A stretch of 64,000 nt of DNA from JAFGOG01 sp034429215 (GCA_034429215.1 DAOUGI010000109.1:4660-68659), one strand, 5' to 3'; positions 8,705-18,478 are shown, counted from the first letter of the stretch. Notes: generated from the letters alone by a model not told the origin. Numbers and translations are program-made.

Positions 8705-8775
8705 GCGAATGCAAGCCTGGGCCTGAGGACTGAGGGGCAAACCTGAGGAGTAGATCCCAGGGATTCAACAACCTC

Positions 8776-10356
8776 TTATGGCCTGGGGGGGAAACGCCAT
8801 ACCAGGGTAAAGCCCCAGCCATGCCAGCGCCAGGCGGCGATGGCCGGGATGGCGCCCTGTTGTTCAAGCACAAGCAGTTCCTCGACTCTATTGCCGTCGA
8901 GGTCGGCCAGCCCTACCCCGAGGATCGGGTCGGCAACGGCCGAGCCTCCCCACAGGACGCGATAGGCTCCGTCGCGGTAACCAAGGATGAAGGGGTGGCT
9001 GCGCATCACCCCCGCCGCGTCCGGTTTCCACAGGGCCAATAGCAGCTCGGCCCGGCCGTCGTCGTTGGGATCGCCCAGGGCCAGGTCGATCACCTGCCAT
9101 TCAGGCAGGCTCTGCCACGTTTCCCCGCCAGCGCTCGAGATCACGACCTGGCCACCGTCGAGGCGCACCTGCTCAGGGACGCCGTCGCCGGTCAGGTCGA
9201 TCTCGCCGCTGTGAAAGGCGCCGGCCTGGACGCGGGGTGGGGCGGCAGCCCCTGGTGTGTCGGTTCGGACAGGCGACGGCCGGACTCGCACCAGCAGCGG
9301 AACAGCATCGTCGAGGGCCATCAGCCGCGGGCGAGGCCCAGCCTGCACCGGCAGGGCCTGCACGGCCCGCAGGCCGTCTGCGTCGAAAAAAGCGCGCAGC
9401 GCCAGCCCGTAGCGGGTTTCATCCTGCTGCTGGTCAAAGACCAGATTGCCCAGGCTGTAGGCGACAAGGCCGTCCCGGCCGGTGGCGGCGCCCTGCACAA
9501 CGTGGGGGTGATGGCCGATCACCAGTGCGGCGCCGGCGTTGAGCATGGCCTGGGCCGCGTCGCGCTGGGCCGGGTCGGGCCGCAGGTCGTATTCGTAGCC
9601 CCAGTGGATCGAGACGATCACGGCGTCGGCCTCCATACGGGCGGCGGCGATGGCGGCGACGGCCTGGGTCTGGTTCCATGTTGCCCGGATCCAGCCGGCC
9701 TCATTGGGCTTGTCCTCCGGGTCGGAGACAGCGTTGAAGGCCAGGAAGGCCAGCCGGACGCCGTTGATCTGGCGGATGGCCGGCCGGGCGGCGGCTGTGG
9801 CGTCGGGGCCGACCCCGACGGGGGCGATGCCGGCCTCCTGGAGCCGGGCAGCCGTCTCGGCCAGCCCTGCCGGGCCAAAGTCGAGGGCGTGGTTGTTGGC
9901 CAGGCCGAGCAGGTCAAAGCCAGCATCGCGCAGCTTGGCGGCGGCGGCCACAGGGGCGCGCAGGCGATAGGGTCCCGGCCGGGCGGCGCCGGCCTCGCCG
10001 ATAACGCACTCCAGGTTGCCCAGGGTTAGGTCGGCGGCAGCCAGCCAGGGGGCGACGGTGGCCAACGGGTCGGGCTCATCCGCCACGCCCCGGCCGAGCA
10101 TGACGTCGCCGGCGGCGATCAGCTCAACTAGCGGCTCGCCAGCCTTTGGCGGCACCCCGTCGCGCAGATAGAGCCAGGGGTAGCCCGACAGGTCGGGTGG
10201 GGCCGTGCCCGACGCGGGCATGCAGGCAGCAACCACCAAAACCGACTGGACTAATAAAGGCGCGAGGCAACGCAAAAGGCGCGCAAAAGTCTTTCGCGCC
10301 TTTTTGTGTCCTTTGTGATCCGACCCGTCGTTACCAGGCCGGCGGCTCATTGGCAT
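8776..10356 (-). CDS. CapA-family (metallophosphatase-like) lipoprotein
   Basis: Up to 526 residues. A hydrophobic segment ending LVVAAC (lipobox) predicts an exported lipoprotein. The CapA domain spans about residues 58-320: ELIAAGDVMLGRG, LGNLECVIG, LANNHALDFG, SIHWGYEYDL, IGHHPHVVQG and YSLGNLVFD. This is the PgsA/CapA fold of capsule poly-gamma-glutamate synthesis, also a metallophosphatase-like fold. The C-terminal 170 residues look like a VCBS/FG-GAP-like repeat region. The start is uncertain: ATG 10356 overlaps the preceding stop by 26 bp and has no clear ribosome site, and residues 10-30 (SDHKGHKKARKTFARLLR) are encoded by a terminator and repeat. An internal TTG before the signal peptide is possible. 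Confidence 0.8.
   Translation of the reverse strand: MPMSRRPGNDGSDHKGHKKARKTFARLLRCLAPLLVQSVLVVAACMPASGTAPPDLSGYPWLYLRDGVPPKAGEPLVELIAAGDVMLGRGVADEPDPLATVAPWLAAADLTLGNLECVIGEAGAARPGPYRLRAPVAAAAKLRDAGFDLLGLANNHALDFGPAGLAETAARLQEAGIAPVGVGPDATAAARPAIRQINGVRLAFLAFNAVSDPEDKPNEAGWIRATWNQTQAVAAIAAARMEADAVIVSIHWGYEYDLRPDPAQRDAAQAMLNAGAALVIGHHPHVVQGAATGRDGLVAYSLGNLVFDQQQDETRYGLALRAFFDADGLRAVQALPVQAGPRPRLMALDDAVPLLVRVRPSPVRTDTPGAAAPPRVQAGAFHSGEIDLTGDGVPEQVRLDGGQVVISSAGGETWQSLPEWQVIDLALGDPNDDGRAELLLALWKPDAAGVMRSHPFILGYRDGAYRVLWGGSAVADPILGVGLADLDGNRVEELLVLEQQGAIPAIAAWRWHGWGFTLVWRFPPRP
10274..10304 (-). terminator. Terminator after the DUF3160 gene, inside the CapA reading frame
   Basis: AAAAGGCGCG (10274-10283) pairs with CGCGCCTTTT (10295-10304), and A/T runs flank both sides, so it could work in either direction. 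It lies 27 bp beyond the DUF3160 stop and overlaps the 5' coding part of the CapA-like gene. Adjacent sequence (CTTTGTG) belongs to a common HKGHK-type dispersed repeat. Confidence 0.6.
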
Positions 10357-12991
10357 AGACGATGCTGGTCACCAGCCACTGCCATTCGCCTCGCTCCAGG
10401 GTGTAGGTCACTTCCAGGGTATAGGGACCGCGCTCGGACAGGGGCTCGGCGTCGCCCTCGCCGGGATAGTCCTGGAACCCGTACAGCTTGTCCAGCCAGG
10501 TCTCGCGGACGGTGACCACAGCCCGGCCGTCGGCCTGACGGTCGAAGGAGCGGAACTCGTTCCTGATCAGCTGGCGGCCCTCGTACTGCTTCTCGGCGCG
10601 CAGGGCGTCGATCTCTGCGGTGAGCTGTTCCAAGGCCGGGCCGCCGGCCGCCAGGTAACCCGGTTCCAGGTTCCAGACGGCGTTGACCAGCGATTCCTGA
10701 AAGCTAAAGACAGCCGTCGTCAGGTCGCTCGATTCCCCTTCGGCAGTGAAAAAGGTGTCGATCCAGGTGGGCCGGGCCGGGGCCTGGCCCTCGTCCAGCA
10801 TCTGCCGCCACTTTTCGTCGGTCAACCGGTCCTCGGCCGGCCAGGGGAACTCGTAGTAGGAAAAGACGCCCCCCTTGGCCACCTGCAGGTAGACGGTCCC
10901 GTCATCGTCGACCACCGGCACCACGACGTGGATCTCATCGATGCGGCCCACCGCTTCCTCCAGCACGACCGCCGGGGGAAGAGGATCGGTGGCCACGTCG
11001 GCGACGACGGCGGCCTGTGGCTCTTCGTCCATGTACGTGTTGCCGCCCGGCTCACCCTCCTCGGCGTCGGCGGCGGCCATGGTCAAGTGCTCCAGCTCAC
11101 CGCCATAGTAGCGGATGAGATCATAATCTTCCTGAGACAGCGGCTCATTGATCATCTCCTTCTCGGCCATCGCCTGGAAATCGAGGGCCAGTCCCTCCAG
11201 CCGCTGCAGGCTGTCATTGTCGGCGGCAGCCAGCAGGCCGCGGTCGCCCAGACCGGTGCGGGTCATCGCCGTCAGCGCCGCCAGCCGGGCGTAGAAGGTA
11301 GGCACCGGCTCGACGTAGCCTTTGGGCCGCACCGGCTCGGGCGGCATCGGGCCGGCGCCCATCTCGGCGTAGGCCTGCTTGGCGTACAGGATGGTGTCGT
11401 GCTTGAGCTCGGTCCAACTGCCCAGGACGGTGTTGATCTGCTTGTCCAGCCAGGCGCTCGACTGCATAAAGGCCGGGTAGCCGTCGCCCGGTACCTCCAG
11501 GAGGGGCTGGAAGGAGTAGAGCCACGAGTTGTACAGCGTCTCGGTCCAATCGGTGACGCCCAGGCCCGAGACCCAGGCTTGGACCTTGGCCATCTGCATG
11601 TCATAGTTTTCGTAGGAGGTCTCGCCCAGGTCGTCAAGGATCTGATAGGCCCGCTCCGAGCCCATGGCCGCCAGCAGGTCCAGCCCCTTGGGCAGGCCGC
11701 GCCGGTCGCCGGGGGTGCCGACGTTGCGGTACATCATCTGGCGAAAGATGTAGGCGTCGGGCACAAAACGCTGGCCCATGAAGCGCAGCCCTTTGGTCAT
11801 TTCCTCCTCGTCGTCGGTGTCCTGGATGACCATGCCCAGGATGAGAGGGGGCGGCAGCTTGTTCGCTTCTTCGACAAAGGTGTCGAGCAGGGCGTCGTCG
11901 GCCAGAGTGGCGGCGGTGGCACCCGGGCCGTAGACCTGGTCGATCACCTGGATATACTGGAGTGCGGTCAGGTCGTCACTGCGGCCGACGAAAAAGACGG
12001 TGGGGTTGTACAGGTCAGCCCATACCTCCAGAGCGGGGCGGTAGGCCACGTCGGCGGTGCGCAGGGCATGGACCAGCAGCAGGGCCGAGCGGGTCTCTTC
12101 CCGGCCTATGGCCGGGTCGTCGGTCTTGAGGCGGAAGGTCATCCGCCCGTACCACATCATGCTCTTGAAATAGGCCTTGAGCTCGTCGCTGCGGGTATAG
12201 TGGCCGCGGGGGATGTACTGGGTATAATCCTCGCCGAACTCGAGGCCGGGAAACAAGGGCGAGGGCAAGATGCCGGCAGCTTCATCGATCAGTGCCAGCT
12301 CGGCATCGACCAGGTTGGCGGCATAGTCGGGCACCTGGATGCTGGGATCCAGCAGCTTGCTGGCAACCCCGACAAAGGCCACGGTACGGATGGCGGCATC
12401 TTCCCAGGCGGTGCCTTTGAGCGCTTCATACTCGTCCTGGGTGCGGTCCAGCACCGCCGCGTTCAGGTCGCGCAGCAGCGGGATAAAGTACTGCACCTCG
12501 GCCGTCCGCAGCACTTTGTCGAACAGGAGGTGGTAGACGTGCAGCAGCGAGTCGCTGGTGACAAAGATCGGGACGTTGGCATAACGGGCCTTTTCATAGA
12601 CGGTGAAGAACTCTTTTTCGACGCCGGGGCTGACGACAAAGCCGTCTTTGGCCAGCCGTTCCATCTGATCGTCCGACAGGGCAAAGGCGACCCGGATGTT
12701 GCTCAGGTCGGCGGCGATCGGCTCGTGCCGGACCGCCGGGACAGCCTTGACGGCCGGCTCTTTGAAGGCGGCAAAGACCAGATCGGTGCTGGCCACGGCG
12801 GCGGGGGTGGGCTCGGCTTGGGCCGCGGTTGGTTCAGCCTGGATTGCAGTCGGCTCGGTCTTGGCCACAGTCGGCTCGATCGGTACGGCGGTCGGCTCGG
12901 GCTTGGCCGTGGGTGTGATCGTTCCGCAGGCGGCCAGCAGCATAGACAGGACGATCAACAGGCTCAACGATAGGGTAAACAGCTTTTTCAT
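10331..12991 (-). CDS. DUF3160 lipoprotein
   Basis: 886 residues from ATG 12991 (CCAGGAGG site); the seven codons upstream in the open frame are unlikely to be used. Signal peptide with lipobox SMLLAAC, then a low-complexity EPTA linker (about residues 22-65) that would hold the domain away from the membrane. The rest is the DUF3160 domain: VTSDSLLHVYHLLFD, TLYNSWLYSFQPLLE, SSAWLDKQINTVLGSWTELKHDTILYAKQAY. Function unknown; the family is common in Chloroflexota and archaea. It is followed by the CapA-like gene on the same strand, separated by a terminator. Confidence 0.9.
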   Translation of the reverse strand: MKKLFTLSLSLLIVLSMLLAACGTITPTAKPEPTAVPIEPTVAKTEPTAIQAEPTAAQAEPTPAAVASTDLVFAAFKEPAVKAVPAVRHEPIAADLSNIRVAFALSDDQMERLAKDGFVVSPGVEKEFFTVYEKARYANVPIFVTSDSLLHVYHLLFDKVLRTAEVQYFIPLLRDLNAAVLDRTQDEYEALKGTAWEDAAIRTVAFVGVASKLLDPSIQVPDYAANLVDAELALIDEAAGILPSPLFPGLEFGEDYTQYIPRGHYTRSDELKAYFKSMMWYGRMTFRLKTDDPAIGREETRSALLLVHALRTADVAYRPALEVWADLYNPTVFFVGRSDDLTALQYIQVIDQVYGPGATAATLADDALLDTFVEEANKLPPPLILGMVIQDTDDEEEMTKGLRFMGQRFVPDAYIFRQMMYRNVGTPGDRRGLPKGLDLLAAMGSERAYQILDDLGETSYENYDMQMAKVQAWVSGLGVTDWTETLYNSWLYSFQPLLEVPGDGYPAFMQSSAWLDKQINTVLGSWTELKHDTILYAKQAYAEMGAGPMPPEPVRPKGYVEPVPTFYARLAALTAMTRTGLGDRGLLAAADNDSLQRLEGLALDFQAMAEKEMINEPLSQEDYDLIRYYGGELEHLTMAAADAEEGEPGGNTYMDEEPQAAVVADVATDPLPPAVVLEEAVGRIDEIHVVVPVVDDDGTVYLQVAKGGVFSYYEFPWPAEDRLTDEKWRQMLDEGQAPARPTWIDTFFTAEGESSDLTTAVFSFQESLVNAVWNLEPGYLAAGGPALEQLTAEIDALRAEKQYEGRQLIRNEFRSFDRQADGRAVVTVRETWLDKLYGFQDYPGEGDAEPLSERGPYTLEVTYTLERGEWQWLVTSIVYANEPPAW

Positions 12992-13127
12992 CGCACTCTG
13001 CCTCCTGGACACAACGACGAATTGAGAGACAAGATCGATGTCCCTCCAGTATATAACGCCGAGGGGGAGTAAAAGGTTCCCAAACGGACCTCGAGATCTG
13101 TTTCATGGAAAAACCTTGGCGTCCTGT

Positions 13128-13157
13128 TTGGCTTTGGCGGCATAGGCGTGGTATAAT
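13128..13157 (+). promoter_or_regulatory. Sigma70 promoter with structured leader for the HerA-like gene
   Basis: TTGGCT at 13128-13133, an 18-nt spacer and TATAAT at 13152-13157. The leader of about 80 nt before the ATG at 13246 contains GC-rich inverted repeats (GGGCGccc...CGCCC and CGCCCCCATATGGGCG), which could form hairpins. Confidence 0.6.
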
Positions 13158-13245
13158 GGCAGTATCTGGTAAGGGCGCCCCCGTGTGGACGCCCAGGAAC
13201 GCCCCCATATGGGCGCTCTGGCGATAGACATAAGGAGGGTTCACG

Positions 13246-15693
13246 ATGCAGGATTTCGAAAAACTTGGCGTATTCTACCTGGGCCGGCAGTATGACCTCA
13301 AGGAGAAAAAGCTGAAAGACGGGCTGCTGTTGTACGATGCCAAGGACCTGGTCACCCACGCGGTGATCGTGGGCATGACCGGCAGCGGCAAGACGGGCCT
13401 GGGGATCGACCTGATCGAGGAGGCAGCGCTGGATGGGGTGCCGGTGATCGCCATCGATCCCAAGGGCGACATGGGCAACCTGCTGCTGACCTTTCCGGAG
13501 CTCAGCGGTGAGGATTTCCTGCCCTGGATCAACGAGGACGATGCCCGCCAAGCCGGCGTGTCGACGCAGGAATACGCCGACCAGCAGGCGGCGATGTGGA
13601 AGAAGGGGTTGGCCGACTGGGGTCAGAGTGGGGATCGGATCGCGCGGCTGCGCAGCGCGGCCGAGTTTGTGATCTATACCCCCGGCAGCAACGCCGGCGT
13701 GCCGATCTCGATCTTGAAATCGTTCGCCGCGCCGGGGCAGGCGATCGTCGAGGACAATGACCTGCTACGCGAGCGGATCACCACGACGGCGACCAGCCTG
13801 CTGACGTTGGTCGGGATCGAGGCCGACCCGGTGCAGAGCCGGGAGCACATCCTGCTGTCGACGATCATGGACTATGCCTGGCGGCACGAAGAGGACCTGG
13901 ACCTGGCAAAGATCATCCAGCAGGTGCAGGAACCGCCGGTGAGCAAGGTGGGGGTGCTGGACATCGAGTCGTTCTATCCCGCCAGGGACCGCTTCGGGCT
14001 GGTGATGGCCCTAAACAACCTGCTGGCCTCGCCGGGGTTCAACGCCTGGCTGGAAGGGGAAGCGCTGGACATCGGCCAGATCCTGCACACTAAGAGGGGC
14101 AAGCCGCGGGTGGCGATCTTTAACATATCGCACCTGAGCGATCCGGAGCGGATGTTCTTTGTGCCGCTGCTGCTCAACCAGGTGCTGGGGTGGATGCGCT
14201 CGCAGCCGGGCACGACCAGCCTGCGGGCCATCGTCTACATGGACGAGGTGTTTGGCTACTTCCCGCCGTTGAGCAACCCGCCGTCCAAGCTGCCGATGCT
14301 GACGCTGCTGAAGCAGGCGCGGGCGTATGGGGTGGGCATGGTGCTGTCGACGCAAAACCCGGTGGACCTGGATTACAAAGGGCTGTCCAACGCCGGGACC
14401 TGGTTCATCGGCCGGCTGCAGACCGAGCGGGACAAGGCACGCTTGCTCGACGGGCTGGAGGGCGCTTCGGTAGCCGCCCAAGCTGGGTTCGACCGCCAGG
14501 ATCTGGAGCGGACGATCTCGGCGCTTGGCAAGCGGGTGTTCCTGATGAACAACATCCACGACTCGGTGCCGGATCTGTTCCAGACACGGTTCGCGATGTC
14601 TTACTTGCCCGGGCCGCTGACCCGCGACCAGATCAAAGATCTGATGGCTTCCTACAAAGCCGACGCGGGGCCGGTTGCGACCGGAGGGAGTCTGGCCAAG
14701 GCAGAGTTGGCTGCCGCCGGCGCCGGAGTAGCCGCCGCGGCTGCCGGAGGCCCGCCGGCGCTGTCGCCGGACGTGCCGCGCTTTTATATCCCGATCCGCG
14801 GCCGGACGCCGCGCGGCAGCAGCCTGGTCTACACGCCACGGATCGTGGGCGCGGCCCAGGTGCGGTTTGCCGATGCCAAAACCAGGGTGCACTATGCCCG
14901 GCCGGGGGTGTGGCTGACGCCGATTACCGACGAGGCGATCCCGGTCGATTGGGAACAGGCCGAGTCGATCGATCTGGCTGTGTCGGACCTGGGCAAGGAG
15001 CCAGAGGAGGATGCCCGCTACGGCGACCTGCCAAGTGCGGCTACCCAGGCGCGAAGCTATGCGGCCTGGACGAAGGACCTGACCGGGTGGCTGTACGCCA
15101 CGCAGGCGCTCGAGCTGTTTATGAGTCCCAGCCTGAAAGAGGTGTCACAGCCGGGTGAAGAGGAGCGCGATTTCCGCATCCGGCTCCAGCAGTCGGCGCG
15201 TGAGGTGCGAGACGAGGAGCTCGACAAGCTGCGGGCCAAGTACGCGGCCAAGATCGAATCGGCACAAGAGCAGCTTCGCAAGGCCGAACAGGCCGCCGAT
15301 CGCGAGGCAAGCCAGGCGAAACAGGCTCACCTGTCGACCGGTTTGTCGATAGGTGGAACGCTGCTGAGCCTCTTTGGCAAGAAAAAGATCAGCGCCTCGG
15401 CGATCGGCAAGGTGGCGAGCGCGGCGAAAGGCGCGGGCCGGTCGTCGCAGCAGCAGAGTGACGTAGCGCGGGCCAAGCAAACGGTCGAGGTCAAGGAGCA
15501 AAGGCTGAAGGACCTGGAGGCCGAGCTGCAGGAGCAGGTAGACGCGATGGAGGAGCGGCTCGACCCGGCAACCGAGATCTTGGACACGGTGGCGATCAAG
15601 CCCAAGAAGGCCGATATCACCGTCGATCTGGTGGCGCTGGCCTGGGCACCGCATTGGGTGGACGATACGGGCATTGCGACACCGGCGTGGTAG
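13246..15693 (+). CDS. HerA/DUF853-like P-loop ATPase with C-terminal coiled coil
   Basis: 815 residues. ATG at 13246 is preceded by AAGGAGGG. Walker A GMTGSGKT is at residues 43-50 and Walker B IVYMDEVFG near residue 330. Between and after them, VIAIDPKGDMGN, LSTQNP and TWFIGRLQTERDK are typical of HerA/FtsK-related ATPases of the DUF87/DUF853 type. The C-terminal third contains long charged coiled-coil segments (about 635-690 and 740-780) around a small GSTLLSLFGKKK-like hydrophobic patch. HerA ATPases pump DNA, but this family is not characterised and no NurA nuclease lies nearby. Confident ATPase, unknown role. Confidence 0.85.
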   Translation: MQDFEKLGVFYLGRQYDLKEKKLKDGLLLYDAKDLVTHAVIVGMTGSGKTGLGIDLIEEAALDGVPVIAIDPKGDMGNLLLTFPELSGEDFLPWINEDDARQAGVSTQEYADQQAAMWKKGLADWGQSGDRIARLRSAAEFVIYTPGSNAGVPISILKSFAAPGQAIVEDNDLLRERITTTATSLLTLVGIEADPVQSREHILLSTIMDYAWRHEEDLDLAKIIQQVQEPPVSKVGVLDIESFYPARDRFGLVMALNNLLASPGFNAWLEGEALDIGQILHTKRGKPRVAIFNISHLSDPERMFFVPLLLNQVLGWMRSQPGTTSLRAIVYMDEVFGYFPPLSNPPSKLPMLTLLKQARAYGVGMVLSTQNPVDLDYKGLSNAGTWFIGRLQTERDKARLLDGLEGASVAAQAGFDRQDLERTISALGKRVFLMNNIHDSVPDLFQTRFAMSYLPGPLTRDQIKDLMASYKADAGPVATGGSLAKAELAAAGAGVAAAAAGGPPALSPDVPRFYIPIRGRTPRGSSLVYTPRIVGAAQVRFADAKTRVHYARPGVWLTPITDEAIPVDWEQAESIDLAVSDLGKEPEEDARYGDLPSAATQARSYAAWTKDLTGWLYATQALELFMSPSLKEVSQPGEEERDFRIRLQQSAREVRDEELDKLRAKYAAKIESAQEQLRKAEQAADREASQAKQAHLSTGLSIGGTLLSLFGKKKISASAIGKVASAAKGAGRSSQQQSDVARAKQTVEVKEQRLKDLEAELQEQVDAMEERLDPATEILDTVAIKPKKADITVDLVALAWAPHWVDDTGIATPAW

Positions 15694-15778
15694 GCGCGGC
15701 ACGACAGATACGCGGATGGGTTGGATTGCACAGGACGCGAAAGAGTGTGAATCGCGCTTCTGATTTGGGGGTACAGGG

Positions 15779-17620
15779 TTGAGGTCGAAAGAGTTTCCGG
15801 CGGGACAGGTGCCGGCGCCGAGCGTGGCGCCGGCCGGGCAACGGCCCGTTAAGAGCGAGGGCGTTTCGCCCCTACGGATGATAGCGGTCTTGCTTGTCCT
15901 AATGGTCATCGCTGGGGTGGCTACGCTGGTTGTCCTCGAGCTGTGGCTGGTCGACCGGATCGTGCCCGGGGTGTATGTTTGGGATGTGGATATGGGCGGG
16001 CTGACGCGTGACGAGGCGACGGCCCGCCTGTCAGAGTTTCGCTACCCCGCCGACCGGTGGGTCACGCTACGCTACGGGAACCAGACCTGGCCGGTGGACC
16101 CCGGCGAGATGGGGGCCTATCTGGACGTACCGGCCACGGTTGAAGCAGGGCTGGCGGTGGGCCACGGCGGCGGACTGATGGCTCGGCTGGGAGAGCAGGC
16201 CAAGACACTGTTGAACGGCCGCCTGCTGCTGCCGGCGTTTGGATTCAACGTGGGCAGCGGAATGATCTTTGTCAGCCGGGTGGCGCGCGAGGTGAATACA
16301 CCGCTGCGCAACGCCAGCCTAAAGCTGAACGACGATCTGCGCGTGGAGGTGATCCCCGGCCAGATGGGGCGCGAGGTCGATGAAGAGGCGACGCGCCAGG
16401 CTCTGGTCGAGCGGATCTCGGCCATGACCGGCGGTGAGGTGCCGCTGGCGATCCAGGAGAGCCAGCCGCTGTTGATGGATGTCAGTGCCGCCCAAACTCA
16501 GGTGGAGCGAATCGTCAGCGGGCCGATGACTCTCAACGGGCCGGAAGGGGGATCGTGGACTATCGAGCCCAAAACCCTGGCCGAGTGGTTGACCCTGCGG
16601 CCCGTCGCCGGGGCCGATGGCCAGTTCGGCTTGGAGGTCAGCCTCGACCCCGGGCAGGCGGGCCGCCTGGCGCAAGAGATTGCTACCCAGGTGGACCGGC
16701 CGCCACAGAACGCCCAGTTCCGTTTCGACGATGCCAGCGGCAGCCTGGTGACGGTTGCCGACAGCGTGACGGGGCGGACGCTGGACGTGACGGCGACCCT
16801 GGCGGTGATCGAGGGGGCGGCAGCCGGTGACGTCCCCTCTGGCCGCAGCGCCGAGCTGCCGGTGCTGGACGTCCGGCCCAAGATTGCCACCGAAGACGGT
16901 GCCAATCTGGGCATCGTCGAGCTGATCGGCGAGGGAGTGACCAGCTATGCCGGGTCGTCGGCAGCGCGGGAGCAGAACATCGCAGTAGGGACGGCCCAGT
17001 TCGACGGGCTGCTGATCGAGCCCGGCGAGACCTTTTCGTTCAACGACTATCTGGGCGAGGTAACCAAGGAGAAAGGGTACGAGGAGGGGATCATCATCTG
17101 GGGCAACACCACCAAGGCCGACGTGGGCGGCGGGCTGTGCCAGGTGTCGTCGACGGCGTTCCGGGCGGCTTTTTGGGCCGGGCTGCCGATCGTGGAGCGG
17201 ACGCCCCACTCTTTCCGGGTGAGCTACTACGAGCCGCCTAAAGGGCTGGACGCGACGATCTATTCCCCATACGTCGATCTCAAGTGGTCGAACGACACAG
17301 GGCACTATATTCTGATCCAGACCTACGTAGACCGCGACGCCAACAAGGTCACCTTCCGCTACTATGGGACCAATCCGGGGCGGACGGTGGAGATGGAGGG
17401 ACCGATCGAGGCCAACCCGGCGCCGCACGGCCCGGCTGTGTATCGCGACGACCCGACCTTGCCCAAGGGCGAGAAGAAGCAGATCGAGTGGGCCAAGGAC
17501 GGGCTCGACGTGACGGTCTATCGGATCATCAAGGAGAATGGAGTGGAGGTGCGGCGGGACACCTTTTTCAGCCGCTATCTACCCTGGCAGGCAGTCTATC
17601 TGGTTGGAACAAAGGAATAG
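15779..17620 (+). CDS. VanW-family protein with peptidoglycan-binding-like repeats
   Basis: 613 residues from TTG 15779 (GGGGGTACAGGG before it); ATG 15878, just before the membrane segment, is an alternative but lacks a ribosome site. Residues 35-60 form one membrane anchor. Two PG_binding_4-like modules follow (about 65-190 and 215-330). The VanW domain is at about 385-535: FSFNDYLGEVTKEKGY, GGGLCQVSSTAFRAA, RTPHSFRVSYY. Such proteins sit on the outer face of the membrane and are thought to bind the cell wall. Residues 24-33 (VKSEGVSPLR) come from the GGGCGTTTCGCCCCTAC repeat relic. Confidence 0.85.
   Translation: MRSKEFPAGQVPAPSVAPAGQRPVKSEGVSPLRMIAVLLVLMVIAGVATLVVLELWLVDRIVPGVYVWDVDMGGLTRDEATARLSEFRYPADRWVTLRYGNQTWPVDPGEMGAYLDVPATVEAGLAVGHGGGLMARLGEQAKTLLNGRLLLPAFGFNVGSGMIFVSRVAREVNTPLRNASLKLNDDLRVEVIPGQMGREVDEEATRQALVERISAMTGGEVPLAIQESQPLLMDVSAAQTQVERIVSGPMTLNGPEGGSWTIEPKTLAEWLTLRPVAGADGQFGLEVSLDPGQAGRLAQEIATQVDRPPQNAQFRFDDASGSLVTVADSVTGRTLDVTATLAVIEGAAAGDVPSGRSAELPVLDVRPKIATEDGANLGIVELIGEGVTSYAGSSAAREQNIAVGTAQFDGLLIEPGETFSFNDYLGEVTKEKGYEEGIIIWGNTTKADVGGGLCQVSSTAFRAAFWAGLPIVERTPHSFRVSYYEPPKGLDATIYSPYVDLKWSNDTGHYILIQTYVDRDANKVTFRYYGTNPGRTVEMEGPIEANPAPHGPAVYRDDPTLPKGEKKQIEWAKDGLDVTVYRIIKENGVEVRRDTFFSRYLPWQAVYLVGTKE
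15855..15877 (+). repeat. GCCCCTAC repeat relic inside the VanW gene
   Basis: GAGGGCGTTTCGCCCCTACGG is an imperfect palindrome. It shares the CGCCCCTAC core with 43345-43356, 57950-57977 and 59826-59881. It is translated within the first 33 codons of the VanW protein if the TTG start is used. Confidence 0.5.
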
Positions 17621-17632
17621 GATAATCCCCCC

Positions 17633-18478
17633 TTGAAGGCTACATCGATAAAGTCTATGTCACTTTTTCAATCGGGATGCTATTCGACCGGCTGGATCAA
17701 GGACTTTTACACCCAGGCCGGCATCTGGTGGGGGGCCGAGCCGCACGACGATCCGGGGGATCACCAGGCCCGCGCAGCGATCGTCGAGCGGCTGCACGGA
17801 CCGGGCAAGTGGCGGGTATTGGACCTTGGCACAGGGTCGGGGTTTACGGCGGCGGCCATGGCCGATGCCGGCCATGCGGTGGTCGGGGTAGAGCTGAACC
17901 CGACCGACATCGCCTACGCCCAGGACCTGCTGGCAGTCCCCCGGCCGGGGTCGTTGTCGATAGTGGAAGGCGACTATTACACCGTCGAGCTGGATGGACG
18001 CTTTGACGTGGTCTGCTGGTGGCAGGGGTTCGGCCTGGGCTCGGACGCCGATCAGCGCCGCATGCTGCGCCGCATCGCCCACGAATGGCTGGCACCGGGC
18101 GGCTGTGCCCTGATCGATGTGTACAACCCCACCTGGGCAGCTCGCCGCGCCGGCAAGGCGGTCCAGTTGGATGCACTCGAAGGTGTGCCGGGTTCCGTGG
18201 ACATGATCGAGCGCAGCCACTTTGACCCGGTATACAGCCGCTGGATCGATGAGTGGCAGCCCGTCGCCGATCCGGATAAAGCGCTGGCGCAGACGGTCCG
18301 CTGCTACACGCCGGCAGACTTGTTGCTGCTGTTGGAGGGCACCGGCCTGGCTTTGCAGCGGGTCGAGCTGGACGGCCAGGAGGTCGATTTTTCGAGCGGC
18401 CGGATCACATTGTCTGAGAAGTTGCTGGAGGCCTGGGCCTACCTGGCCCGGCTGGTCCCGGCAGGCGGCGCGAGTTAA
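17633..18478 (+). CDS. Class I SAM-dependent methyltransferase
   Basis: 281 residues from TTG 17633, or 273 from ATG 17657, neither with a strong ribosome site. SAM-binding motif I VLDLGTGSGFTAAAM is near residues 62-76, followed by an acidic loop (VVGVELNP) and a motif with DVVCWWQGFG. The region after GGCALIDVYNPTW is typical of small-molecule methyltransferases. It starts 12 bp after the VanW stop, so it is probably cotranscribed. Substrate unknown. Confidence 0.8.
   Translation: MKATSIKSMSLFQSGCYSTGWIKDFYTQAGIWWGAEPHDDPGDHQARAAIVERLHGPGKWRVLDLGTGSGFTAAAMADAGHAVVGVELNPTDIAYAQDLLAVPRPGSLSIVEGDYYTVELDGRFDVVCWWQGFGLGSDADQRRMLRRIAHEWLAPGGCALIDVYNPTWAARRAGKAVQLDALEGVPGSVDMIERSHFDPVYSRWIDEWQPVADPDKALAQTVRCYTPADLLLLLEGTGLALQRVELDGQEVDFSSGRITLSEKLLEAWAYLARLVPAGGAS

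Noticed and set aside
10928..12973. 681-residue plus-strand open frame opposite the DUF3160 gene
   Set aside because: Antisense shadow: composition-biased, no recognisable domain, and the minus strand has signal peptide, lipobox and ribosome site.
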